A DNA stretch of 64,000 nt from Ricordea florida (taxonomy: Eukaryota; Cnidaria; Anthozoa; Corallimorpharia; Ricordeidae), in NCBI GenBank assembly GCA_949710005.1, contig OX453274.1:34348714-34412713 (forward strand), given 5' to 3'. The position numbers and the translations under genes are program-made. The notes beneath the pieces are model-generated. The model worked only from the letters and a program-made list of their open reading frames with translations. It did not search any database and was not told where the DNA came from. Shown piece after piece: positions 1 through 11,325 of the stretch; the stretch's first letter is position 1; every line of letters starts with the position of its first letter.

Positions 1-283
1 ATAGCCTACACCTGTAAGGCTAGGTTGTGTTCACTTCAGTAAATTATTAACAGAAGTCATTTTTCTGAAGCTTTATGTCAAAGGCATTTTATGCTCAGTC
101 ATGAGGGAAAAACCAGGAATTCTGTAATAATGGCCACATATTCTGTCATCATTCCAAGTTTTTTAAGTGAAATTCTATTAACTGCCATAAAAAAGCCGTG
201 GGTTGTTGAGATTTTTATTAGAACACATTTATATTGAAACAACTGCAGTTTGAACCCATTTAGTCCTTGTTGTGTGTTGCTGA

Positions 284-415
<132 letters not shown>

Positions 416-1723
416 ACAATGGACAAACTCTCAATGCTGTTGCTAGTAGACTTCATAAACCCAAGGAAATGTGGACATGTGCTATCTCATGTTGTGCTGG
501 AATAGCATGTAAATGATGTAAGATCATAATTGTTTCACTCCCACAATTGACCAATCTGCAACTTATCCTTACAACTTTTTACATTGTCAAGCAAGCAAAT
601 GTAGAGAAATGAGAAAATTATGAGATGTTATATTAATGTAACACTTAATTCTCCACACTAAGTTATTCTGTGGGGAATTACTCTTCAGATCTTGGAAGTG
701 AAAGGGCTATGAAAGATTTCTGCTTCATGGTCAGATAACTTTCAGTTTCCTTCAGTGATCTCTGTATTTATGGTGGCAATGAATTTGAATCTACTTTGCT
801 GTAATTTCTGCTCACACAGTTTGTTCATGTTACATAATTATTGCTTTTCTGTTTTAAATTTGGAGATACTTGCCCATCTGATATGGTCAGAAGTTTATGA
901 GGCCCTGTAGGGGGTTTCTTTATGTCGCCCGTCTGAGTTTCAAACCTTTTCACGTCGCTGTCGTAATTTCGCGTGAGCGGCTCATCGTTCGTCGTCAATT
1001 CAGCTCCTCCGTGTCGCCGTTTCAAGGCCATGTCGCTTGTCGGAATTTACCCCTAACAGGGCCTCGTTTATAGACATGTTCTTCTAAGTATTTTGCTTTA
1101 ATAAAAACCTGAAGCGGGTCAAAGTTTAACCTGTGGATTGAAAATGTAAAAACTATCCTATATGGTGTTTCTTCACCACCAAGCTATCAGGGTTTCCTAT
1201 ACAGACGTCCGAGCACTGTTTTTATTAACTACACGAAAACATAATTTTTTTTAATATACATTCCATCTTTTTATACCTGTAGCTTATTTCACCGGTAGCC
1301 CCTTGTCCCCTACAGTATGTGTAGCAGACTAGTAAAGCCCCCACCCACCCCTCAAAGAAAGGAGATTACGCGCAAAAAATCTTTAGGCTACAAGAAGCCT
1401 GATCAGAACCTCAGAAGGAGCAGTATTTCTTAACCGCCTTGTCTATTTGGTCTCGCCGTGAACTCCGGCAACAGGAATCTTGTGCGCTCCTTGAGACAAC
1501 ACTTGATGTTTAATTCGGAGAGGCCCAATCTTCTTATCAGTTTTGTCCAAAAGTCCGGTTGAGCTCAGCGATGATTACATACGAAACTGATCCCCTGTAG
1601 TTGTGACAATACTATACAGATCAAGGCAAGCTCAGCCGGAAACAGTTGTTACAGCAATAAGCCGGTCCAACCGGTTTGACAACTGTGAAACAGGTTACCC
1701 TTCTGAAATTGTTCCTTTGACTC
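416..1723. other. Intergenic, POLR2L to LHFPL-like
   Basis: POLR2L 3' UTR and spacer, then the 3' UTR of the minus-strand LHFPL-like gene. One short inverted-repeat element (900-1064) is visible. I see no convincing coding sequence. Confidence 0.5.
900..1064. mobile_element. hAT-like MITE, 165 bp
   Basis: Ends are AGGCCCTGTAGGGG and CCCCTAACAGGGCCT, imperfect inverted repeats. The flanking 8-mers agtttatg (892-899) and cgtttata (1065-1072) share the core GTTTAT, which suggests a decayed 8-bp target duplication. The ends resemble those of the better preserved element at 39795-40232, so both probably belong to one hAT-type nonautonomous family. Confidence 0.55.
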
Positions 1724-1974
1724 TTACACAATAAAACTGTTAGATATTTCCACATTAGCACGCGTGTACAGTCGTGATCTTCTCTTTCCTGCTTTCGTCG
1801 ACAAAGCCGCGCAGATGAAAGCCAACGCAGTTCCGGCTACAAACACAAAAAATGCCCAACCAAATTTACAGTTTCCCAGTTTGTAAAAGTTAGCCTCCTC
1901 TCCACATGTTTGCTTGAATTCGACGCTTCCCCACCCGGAGGGGTAGATGCCACACGAGATGGCAAGCAGAAAAC
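1724..1974 (-). CDS. LHFPL-like tetraspan protein, exon 2 (last)
   Basis: Second and last coding exon of the gene begun at 26433. The acceptor TTGACAG joins in phase 1 to exon 1, giving FLSG followed by GFLLAISCGIYPSGWGS. This matches the third membrane segment and the following YPxGW(D/G)S loop of LHFPL proteins. Downstream come TCGEEANFYKLGNCKFGWA, corresponding to the conserved TCG...LGxCxxGWA stretch, a fourth hydrophobic segment and a short basic tail. LHFPL proteins are four-pass membrane proteins; LHFPL5 is a subunit of hair-cell mechanotransduction complexes in vertebrates. The paralogue cannot be decided here. The stop is TAA at 1724-1726. Confidence 0.88.
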
Positions 1975-2315
1975 CTGTCAATGAAGAAAAAAATATATTA
2001 AAGTTTGAAAAAAAAAATGCATCCTGCGGATGAGGGTATGGTGGTGTGGTTGTGTTCCCTACTTACTCACTCTCTGATACTTAGCTAGACCTTGTTTCTT
2101 CCGCTTCTAAGAGGGCACTTCCATTTAAAGTGCGGTTCCCCTCTTCCCCAGAGATTTCTGTCAGATACGAATGAGCGTGCGGTTGTTCGAAAAAATATGT
2201 AAATAAAACACAGATGAAGGAGACAGGAGTAACTTCAGGAGTAACGTGAAAGGAGAACATAGAAGATATATAAAGAAATGTAAATTCAAGGTCAAAAACA
2301 AGGACCAATGCAAGA

Positions 2316-2624
2316 TAGCCTGCAGAGCAGGCGTTTTTTAACGAAAACTCGGAGGTACATTGATCGTGGCCGCCTTCTTGAAAAGCAACGGGAAAGACTT
2401 AGGGGGAGGGGCGATTGAAGGGGGAGGGGCGGGGAGGCGAGAGGAGATTTTTTCGTCCCCTCCCCCTCCCCCTCTCCTATTTCAAACCCATCAGCCTCTC
2501 CCTTAAAACCAGTTTTTGACTCGTCCCAACTCTCTGGTAGTTTCAACGTCCAAGATGGCAGGACAACGTTATTCCTGAAAACAATTCATGGATCGCGCTC
2601 CAAAATACGCCTGCTTTGCAGGCT
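2316..2624. mobile_element. MULE-like MITE with 9-bp target duplication
   Basis: Ends AGCCTGCAGAGCAGGCGT and ACGCCTGCTTTGCAGGCT form inverted repeats, each itself palindromic. The 9-mer AATGCAAGA occurs directly outside both ends (2307-2315 and 2625-2633), a clean target duplication of the length Mutator-type transposases make. The interior is non-coding and purine/pyrimidine-rich. Confidence 0.7.
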
Positions 2625-5142
2625 AATGCAAGAAGACGACGGCCATTGAATTACACTTTACGAGTATGAAAGCACATTTTGAATCATGACGGCCTTTTAC
2701 CATCTGCTTATCAAGTCATGAATATCTACAGGTGGCCTAAGTTCAAGATCAGGACGTATCAAGAAAAGCGGACTACTAAGTGATTAGTTCAGTGATAATT
2801 TTGACCTTATATGGTGATTTTTGACAATGGCGGCAACAGCTTCAAAATGCCTTGGGGAGCTTATGAACTTTCCGATCAACATACGAGCGGGAAATTCAAA
2901 TCATCGGAAAGACTGAACTTAAGACAAATTTTCCCCAGGGGAGGTGGCAGTGCAAGATTTTTCCGTTGCAAGTGGCTACCGTGGGATGCCCGGTAGGGAC
3001 CATGGTTGCTCTCATTAACGGTTGATCGACAATGTTTGATTAGTTGTTGCTTGAAACTGAAGCAGAACCAAATTTTAGAGCATTCCAATTTCGCCCCATA
3101 AACAGCTTAAGATCTTAGTTTGTAACTTTCAACTCCTGCAAACAGTAAATAGTGCACGCGCGCTATGAAAACCTCCTTTGAAACAGCGAATAGTTTACAA
3201 ACTCCTCCAGCCATTGTGTTAAGAACTTAGTCTGCAATTATAAGCTAAATAAACTCCTCCCTTAATGAAAACATAAAAGGGTGCGCTCTTCGAAGACCAG
3301 TGAAAAAATCTTGGCTTTAATTGGTTTCTTTTTATATGTTTTTATATCTATGAAACGGATGAAGGCTACAGCATTTGCAGAGAGAGAGAGAGAGTAACAA
3401 CCCAGATTGTTTCTTGCGTTCGAAAGCAAACTAACATCATTCAAATGAATAGCAACAATAGCGTTGCTTTACAAAACTTGGAGTCATTTACACTCCATTG
3501 ACTACGGTTGACGATGGAAGTGAAGTGAAGTAAATGCTAGAGAGAATAGTTATTATCTCTTGGTATATGACATTTCCCTCTGAAATCCCGGGTCGGTTAA
3601 AACGTAGAAGGCAAGCGGCGTCTTTTCAAAGGCATGAAGGAACAATTGTGTGAGATAATTATTCAAACTTCGATCCGCTTCAATTGATTAAAACACATAA
3701 AAGACAAGTTTAAAACTCATCAATTCAGTTCTTTAAAGCTACTTACAAGCAATAGTTTAGCTTTAGTTTAGTATTAGTTTTAGTTTGCCCTTGTACATCA
3801 CTTAGAAAACTTTGTTTCCAGAGCCCATAGTTCATAACATGACAAGGCCTTCATTTTCTGCCAAGCGGTTTTCAACAAGAATGTATGCCCAAGTGTTGAC
3901 GACCTGATCAACATGGCCCGTTCGAAGTCTTCTCACAGTCTAACAAGGAGCTCCCAATCAATGCGCTGCAGTTCTTTTAAGGAAGCCATTTCGAGTACTC
4001 AGTGGTCGCAGATACTGTAAGCGCGTGATTTAGTCGAAAGTGATTCTATTGAAGCGGCAAAGATTTGTATTACCCCGCGTCAGTAGATTGTTATTTAAAT
4101 ACTGCTTTTGTTTAAACAAAGGCTTTGAAAGGTTTTTCGTATTGAAGCAGAAAATCATCGTGATCATACTGTACTCTCAAGGTAGTTAGCACGTGGTCGA
4201 TATGACTAATGTGTTACAGCGATTGCGATAATCGTTGAAATGTAGCATGCAGCGCCAGTGATCACGAAAATAAAATTCTATTTCGGAGACCAATCACGAG
4301 AGGCACACGCCACTATAATTCTTAATTACAGTGACTAGCCTTCTATTGTTTGTGGAGGCGAAAAGCGGGAATCGTGAACAGTGATCAGTTACAATGTTTG
4401 CTAGAACAGCCGTGAGGGCAAACCTTTTTTTTTTTCAACTGTTCTTCAGAAGGCTTTCGATTACGCCAAACACCATGCAAAGTATGGATATTAATTAAGC
4501 CAGGCAGATTAAATCTAAAATTAAGAAGGTGGTATAATATAAAACAACCGACCCGTGCGCACTACAAACGCCAATCGTTCTCTAGGGTACCCCAGTGGTA
4601 ATTTATCTTTTGAGTGCAAATTTACGCTCCTCACTCCCCACAATGTAGCCAAATTGTCATGCCGATAGGTCGCGAGGTTTTCGTTAAGCTTCGGCAAAAG
4701 TCCCTCAGCGCTACCAACAACAAAACGCCTATTGTGTAATACTTAATCCGTGATGTTGGGCCGGAACAATAGACCATTTCTTGATACGGTCTATTAAATA
4801 GATTTAGGCCAGCCTAAAAGCGGAGCTCCTCACACAGACCCTCACACATTGAAAATGTTGTCACTAAAGTTATTAAATACGCCTGATGTACGCAACTACT
4901 TAAAGAAGATTCGATAGCTCAAATAAATCGTCAAAAAAAAACATCTAGCTCGCGACTCAACGGAAGAACCATTACCTGGTCAGCAAAATTATAATAGTTT
5001 TAAAGCAACACCAAAAGCAGCTAGGCAGCTCTTTAACAAAGGAAAAATCTGAGACACTCAGCTTTATGCTTATGTCCCTCCAAAAACGCTTGAAAACTTG
5101 TAGGAAGAAAATTTTTCCTCCAAAACCGCTATGAATATAGAG

Positions 5143-5294
5143 ATTACTTCATGGTTTATAGTGAGGGCGGACGATTTTTCTTCACGAGTTGTGAAGAATA
5201 GAAAACGAACGAGTGAGCGCAGCGAACGAGTGAGTTTACTTTTCTTCACAACGAGTGAAGAAAAATGGTACGGGCGAACTAACCATGAAGTAAT
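5143..5294. mobile_element. Foldback MITE
   Basis: ATTACTTCATGGTT at the left and AACCATGAAGTAAT at the right are inverted. The pairing continues inward through the TTCTTCAC/GTGAAGAA arms, so the whole 152 bp folds into one hairpin. It abuts the element at 5309. Confidence 0.65.
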
Positions 5295-5308
5295 TTGCTT
5301 ATTTTTTA

Positions 5309-6196
5309 GGTACTGAGATTTACTCCTTACAAAATACTACTAACTGATCATGAATCACGCTGGGCTAGAAAAATCAAGATACCACAACAAGGTGCAAAAC
5401 GCACTTAGCAGGCTTTATTTTGGAGCATACCGAATAAACATGACAGTCAAGTTAAAAATGCGTTCAAAATTTACTTCTCGAAAATGATACAAACATTGCA
5501 CGAACTGGAAAATTCTACTTTAAACACTGTTGGAAATGTCGCTAGAAGTATAAGAACCAAAGACAGTTAAAAACGTTTTAAAACGACTCATGAATGACTC
5601 AGGAATGTCTTGTGTACGGGAAATACAATGCAAAAATAACCTTTTTGTTTTGATCAGTTTAATGCGGCTCTTGCTTTTTCAAACACCACTTCTTTTGAGA
5701 TGCTGAATCCGTAGCTTTTTTATTCAAATAACCGTTGCGAAAGAGAGAACGCAGCGAACTTGGCTCATAATCTTTGTTTTCCTTCTTTCCCACTGCTACC
5801 GGACAAATTCACTCATGAACTGAATTGAGCTCGTTTGAAGGAATTTCTTCTACGGACCTTGATTCGCCTTTCAACGTCAAGAATTCTTTCAGTGAAGCGA
5901 CGGGCTGTTCGGATTTGTTATTCGTATTTTTATTTTCTTGATCTTGTATGAAGTCCTCGACTGAAGCTGTATCTGCAAACCTAGAATTTCTCAAAGACGA
6001 CGCTGAGGAAGAAGCCGTTATTGCTCACTTTTTGCCGAGTTGATGGCGCCAAAACTGATCCCACCTCTATGAACAGTGAATTGGTCGGACCACTTTTTTT
6101 CACTAGTGAAGAAAATGGTCCAACCAATCAAATTGCTTCTAGTTTTTTACAGACTATTTTTCTCACACAGATTTATAAGGAGTAAATCTCAGTACC
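5309..6196. mobile_element. 888-bp TIR element with TA duplication
   Basis: A 21-bp perfect terminal inverted repeat, GGTACTGAGATTTACTCCTT plus A, is flanked by TA on both sides (5307-5308 and 6197-6198). The interior carries a Crypton-like coding fragment on the minus strand. It looks like a nonautonomous element that captured part of a recombinase gene. Confidence 0.6.
5809..6030 (-). pseudogene. Crypton-type (DUF3504) recombinase N-terminal fragment
   Basis: The open frame contains SRFADTASVEDFIQDQ, ENKNT, a Lys/Phe helix and RSVEEIPSNELN before a stop. This is the layout I recall for the N-terminal, SAM-like core-binding part of Crypton/QRICH1-like tyrosine recombinases (RFAxxSxxExxxLxxxKxxKNTxxxT...ELNxxL). 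The stop follows at the start of the next helix and no catalytic domain is present, so it is a truncated relic. The assignment is from recalled family pattern only. Confidence 0.45.
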
Positions 6197-6679
6197 TATG
6201 GAATAAAATCCGTTTCTTCAGCAAAACATTGTAGACTGCTGTAGACTGTTGGCTGTAGGTTGTGTAGCCGCGGCAAGCCGCGAAAAGCGCGCGAAAAACA
6301 AAGCCTCCTTTCGGTTTAAGACCTTCTAAATATCCCAGATGACTATGGCCGCCATGTTGGGGCAACGTCGTTCGTCGTCGTCGTCGTCGCTAGGCGCACG
6401 CGCCCGCGAGCCATGCCGCTAGTCACAATGACCATGAAAACTCAAACGCATGGTTTTCTCAATTTCTATCCTCGCACGGTAGTTATGGGGCTCCGCTCTG
6501 CGGCTCTTCGAGCCGCTGTGGAGCTCCGCTAAAAATAAGTAACATGTGTGTGGAAATTTCAAAACCTATTAACCTTCTAACCTAAGAAGTCAACAATGCC
6601 CCTAATAATTGCGGTTTGTATGGGAATTTTAAAAGCTATTCAGAAGTCAAGAATGCCAATAATAATTGCGTACTTTGTC

Positions 6680-6685
6680 AGTACT
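6680..6685. repeat. Putative left target-site duplication AGTACT
   Basis: AGTACT sits just outside the left TIR, with one extra T before GATGATAGG, and again at 22553-22558 directly after the right TIR. Six bases is the usual Polinton duplication length. AGTACT is its own reverse complement, so it could instead be part of the TIR; no other flanking duplication is visible. Confidence 0.55.
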
Positions 6686-6704
6686 TGATGATAGGATTAT
6701 GGGG

Positions 6705-7058
6705 ATCCTGGCACATTTTCATTACGATTTCATTTCGATTTCATTTTAAGCACAGTGCTAGCAAATTTGGTGGATAGTATACAAAGCTTATGTGAAATTG
6801 CCAGCAGGTGGGCCGACAGGCGGAGCGAGCCTAGCGAGCGGAGGGCGAATTTGCCCTTGAGGTAAAGTCTATGCAAAGTCTCAGTCAAGCGAGGGTGGGT
6901 ACCCCTCTGTGAAATTGTTAAGTTTATGATAATGATACAAATCTGGCACAAAAACTATTTTGAAATTGGAGATGGTTGGGATCTGGCACATTTTATGAAA
7001 CTGATACTAAGCCTATGTGAAACCCCCCTCAGAAATTTGATGATGAGGATCTGGCACA
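6705..7058 (+). repeat. Iterated ATCTGGCACA boxes in the TIR
   Basis: ATC(C)TGGCACA occurs at 6705-6715, 6941-6950, 6981-6990 and 7049-7058, and again mirrored in the right TIR. The last three are preceded by a degenerate GAAATT(G) stretch, so each unit looks like GAAATTG-spacer-ATCTGGCACA. Likely binding sites for integrase or a replication-initiation protein; this is inference. Confidence 0.6.
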
Positions 7059-7095
7059 TTCGAAAAAAATGATTTTCAAAAGAAATAAAATACCT

Positions 7096-7108
7096 ATTTA
7101 AAAAGAAG
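7096..7108 (+). promoter_or_regulatory. Early-type box ATTTAAAAAGAAG (left TIR)
   Basis: Lies 14 bp before the polymerase ATG and is repeated at the other end for the minus-strand zinc-repeat gene (22131-22143). It resembles the ATTTAAAAGATAAAA boxes before the two other right-half minus-strand genes. Confidence 0.5.
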
Positions 7109-7122
7109 AATCATTACACAAA

Positions 7123-10100
7123 ATGGAACAAGAATTACGGAGATTAAATGTACCGCAACTAAAATCTTTAGTTAGATGGTATAATATTAGAGGACGATCG
7201 GCGTTTAATAAAGCAGAACTTATTGGGGCATTGATTAATATACCCGAAATAACTAATAATATTCGTGAAATAGTTGATAATATTGCTGGAATTGTTGGTG
7301 AGCTGCGTAATATGCCAATGAGACCAATAAATCAACCAAATTTACCTCTTCCAATTCCGAATACTAACCCACCACCAATTAGGATAAGAAGACAACCAAA
7401 TTTACCGCCTTTAAATATTCCCCCACCAATGCCAGGGACCCCACCCGGCTCACCAGATATAATTAGACCGGGAACACCACCGGGCCCACCCCCACCAAAC
7501 CAACCCAGAATAAATATTAATAAATATATATCACCACCCAAACCAAAAACAAAACAAACCCCCTTTTTGGGAAATGTATTAAACAAGTTTTGGAATTTTG
7601 TGAAACCATACATTCCAGAAAAAGCAAAAAATAAAACAGAAGAATTAGCTAAAAAATTTATAGAAAGATACAAAAAAGTAAATAAGCCCAAAGAAATAAA
7701 ACCGCCAAAAAGAGATTACGAGAAGGAGGGTGCAAGACCAAAAACAAAAAGAAATGAGAATGTGGAAGATTTCACGCCAAGAGAATATGAATCTGCTATT
7801 AATGGTAATTATATAAGCTATAGGATTGAAGGAAATGAAAAGAATGATGAAAAGACATTCCTACATAAAATAAAACCAAAAGTTATGGATTTAATTAGAA
7901 AGAGAGTTGAATCAAAAAAATCATTGAAGACTAAATTTATATTTTCATTTATGTTTGAGCAAAAAAATCTTACCACAGATCAAATTGAATATTGTAAAGT
8001 ATCATTTCCTTCTGAAAAATCAGAAATTGTTCTTGAGGCAACAGATTTATCAGAATTATTTGATAGATTAACAAATCAACAACTTGTATTATTTGAAAAT
8101 TTTATGAATTATGGATCTGGTTGGACATTCTATCGCATACTATTTTTTGACATATTCATAGATCGTTTTGTTCCGCTTTTGGGTGGATCTTATATTCCAT
8201 TACCAAAAGAATTGTTAAATAGGAATGCGATTATTAATCCACAGAATTATAATGATGATGAATGTTTCAAGTGGTGTGTAACACGAGCAGTTTATCCAAC
8301 CGATAAAAATCCACAAAGAATAACTAAAGAATTGAAAGAACAATCAAAGAATTTTAATTGGAATGGAATTAATTTTCCAAGTGCAATTCAAGATATTGTT
8401 AATTTTGAAAACCAAAATGATTATGATATTGCTATATATGGATATGATGAGAAAATAGGGGTTTATCCTATAAAAAGAAGTAGTAAACGAGGATTTAAAT
8501 TGATCAGATTACTTTTATTAACAGAAGAAACCGAAGATGAAGAACCAAAAAAACACTTCGTTTTAATAAAGAATGTTGCCGCACTTATACGCAGGCAAGT
8601 TACTAATCGCAAATGTAAGTTGTACTTTTGTGATAATTGTTTTAGCCATTTTCACTTAAAAAGATCATTAGAAAAGCATGAAGGATATTGTTTTTTGTAC
8701 AATGAAGTAAGGATTGATATGCTAAAAAATGAAGATGGCAGCCCATGTTTTCTTTCTTTTAGAAATTTTGTGAAAAAAATGAGAGTGCCTTTTGTGGCAT
8801 TCGCTGACTTTGAGTGTGTTTTGAACAAAATAAAACAAATGGGTCTGCTTGATAAAAATAAGAGTTACACTAATAAATATCAAGCTCACAAACCGGTCGC
8901 CTTCGGATGTTATATTAAGAGTTTTAATGAAAAAATATGCAAATCCCGATTTTATAGATATACTGCTGAATCACCCGAAGATGATGTTGCACAGAAATTT
9001 GTGGAATATCTAGAGAAAGAATTTAAGGAAATTTATAAAAAATGCATTAGTTATAATGTAAAAAGATTCAAAAAGTTTAATAAGAAGAATATGACTGAAG
9101 ATGAAAAAATAAACTATGAAAACGCAACTCATTGCCATATCTGTGAGAAAGAATTGGGCAAAGATAAGGTAATAGATCATTGCCATCTTACAGGAAATTA
9201 CAGAGGTGCAGCACATAAGGAATGCAATTTAAATTATAAGATCCCAAAATTCTTCCCCGTTATAATTCACAATTTATCAGGATATGATTCTCATCTATTT
9301 ATTAATAATCTTGCAAAAACAGAAGGTAAAATAAAACTTATACCTAATAATGAGGAAAAGTATATTTCTTTCTCAAAAGAGATTGTGGTTGATGCCTTCA
9401 AAGATAAAAAAAGCGGGGAGATGAAAGATGTTATCAGAGATATCAGGTTCATAGATTCATTAAAATTTATGCCATCCAGCCTTGATAATTTGTCTGGCAA
9501 TCTTACTAAATGCGGGAAGTGCGGCGTTTGTAAAGGTGAAATAAAAGGGAGGTGTCTTAATCCGTCAGATAAAAACCTACATGAAACTACAAAGTATTTT
9601 TAAGGTGAAGAATTAAAGTTATTAATGAGAAAGGGAGTATTCCCTTATGATTGGCTTGATGATTTTGATAAATTAAACGAAACCCAACTTCCGCCGAAGA
9701 AAGAGTTTTACTCAAAACTTAGAGGCGAAGATATTTCAGATGAAGATTATGAACATGCTAAAAAGGTATGGGAAACATTTAATATGAAAACAATGCGAGA
9801 TTACCTTGATCTATATCTCAAGTCTGATGTGTTATTATTAGCTGATGTATTTGAAAACTTTAGAGATGTTTGTCAAAATACCTATAGATTAGATCCTGCT
9901 TGGTATTATACAGCGCCAGGGCTTGCTTGGGATGCTATGTTGAAAAAAACTAAGGTTCAATTAGAGATGATAAATGACATTGATATGCTAATTATGATTG
10001 AGAAAGGTGTTAGAGGGGGTATATCACAGATATCAAACAGATATGCTAAAGCTAACAATAAATACATGAAAGAATATGACCCTAAAATGGTAGCAAATTA

Positions 10101-11325
10101 TATAGAATATCTCGACGCAAACAATTTATATGGCGGGGCAATGAGTGAAGCTTTACCAACTCATGGTTTAAAATGGATGAGTGAAAATGAGAAAACAAAT
10201 TGGAGAAATATACCATGTATATTAGAGGTTGATTTAAAATATCCTCGACATCTTCATGATTTACATAGTGACTATCCGATTGCTCCGGAAAGAATTAAGG
10301 TAAATAGGGCTGAGAAACTAATACCAAATCTTAACAATAAGAAAAATTATGTTGTTCATCATGAAACATTAAAACTTTATGAAAGTCTAGGATTAGAAGT
10401 AACAAAGATTCATAGAGGAATTAAATTTGAAGAGTCAAAATGGTTAAAATCTTACATAGATTTGAATACTAAATGCAGGGCCGAAGCAAAGAATGATTTT
10501 GAAAAAGATTTCTTCAAACTCATGAACAACTCTGTATTTGGTAAAACAATGGAAAATCTTAGAAAAAGGGTTGATATAAGATTGGTTACTAATGAGAAAG
10601 AAGCAAGAAAATTAATAACAAAAGCAAACTATAATCACCGTACTATTTTTTCTGAAAATCTTATGGTAGTACATATGAATAAAACACATATAAAATACAA
10701 CAAACCTATTTACTTAGGAATGTGTATTTTAGATATAAGTAAAGCAATGATGTATGACTTTCATTATAATTATATTAAACCAAAGTATGGCGAAAAAGCT
10801 AAATTACTTATGACAGATACAGATAGTCTTGTATATGATATAGAAACCGAGGATTTCTATAAGGATATTGCCCCAGATGTGATGGAAAGGTTTGATACAA
10901 GTAATTTTCCTAAAAAACATGGATCGGGTATTTGGACTGACAAAAACAAAAAAGTAATTGGTAAGTTTAAAGATGAGGCCGGCGGAAAAATTATCACCGA
11001 ATTTGTTGGCTTACGAGCCAAGCTTTACTCGTACAGGTTGGATGGGGGTGAAGAGATAAAAAAGGACAAGGGGGTAAAGTCATCAGTAGTAAAAAAGACA
11101 ATAAGCTTTAATGATTACAAGGAATGTTTGGATAGTAAAGTAAAGCAGATGAGGGAGATGCAAGTAATAAGAAGTTACAAACATTTTGTTTATACTGAAA
11201 CTGTCAATAAAGTTGCACTATCAGCCGATGATGATAAGAGAATAATTTGTAAAGATGGAATACATACTCTGCCATATGGGCATTATCTCACCAAAACAGA
11301 ATCAGGCGGTAATTGTGTATCATAA
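7123..11325 (+). pseudogene. Polinton DNA polymerase B, split by one in-frame TAA
   Basis: Replicates the element; the family is protein-primed. Residues 1-40 form a SAP-like DNA-binding motif (LNVPQLK...NKAELIGAL). A Pro-rich linker follows at about 65-150. A conserved domain has ECFKWC near residue 380 and KHFVLIKN near 478. A zinc finger CDNC...KHEGYC is at about 503-523. Exo I is FADFE near 561. An EndoVII-like CHIC...DHCHLTGNYRG...CN zinc site lies before Exo II HNLSGYD near 716. After the stop come Exo III YLKSDVLLLADVFE, motif A YLDANNLYGG near 10.11 kb, motif B MNNSVFGKT near 10.53 kb and motif C DTDS near 10.82 kb. TAA at 9601-9603 interrupts the frame; both halves share reading frame 1, so no frameshift is involved. 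The second part reopens at an ATG at 9625 but lacks Exo I and II. Its 3' end overlaps the integrase by 43 bp. Confidence 0.93.

Larger units (their letters stand above)
6687..7165 (+). repeat. Left terminal inverted repeat (479 bp)
   Basis: GATGATAGGATTATGGGG onward is the reverse complement of 22552 down to 22074, with no difference found by eye. Coordinates of matched bases sum to 29239 throughout, so there is no indel. The repeat reaches past the polymerase ATG (7123) and ends inside codon 15. It also contains four ATC(C)TGGCACA boxes. Confidence 0.95.

Noticed and set aside
6730-6951. 73-aa open frame in each TIR (mirror at 22288-22509)
   Set aside because: It opens only from a TTG, is an identical copy by virtue of the TIR, and overlaps the iterated boxes; no protein features.
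7332-7691. 119-aa Gly/Phe-rich minus-strand frame
   Set aside because: Antisense shadow of the Pro-rich linker of the polymerase.
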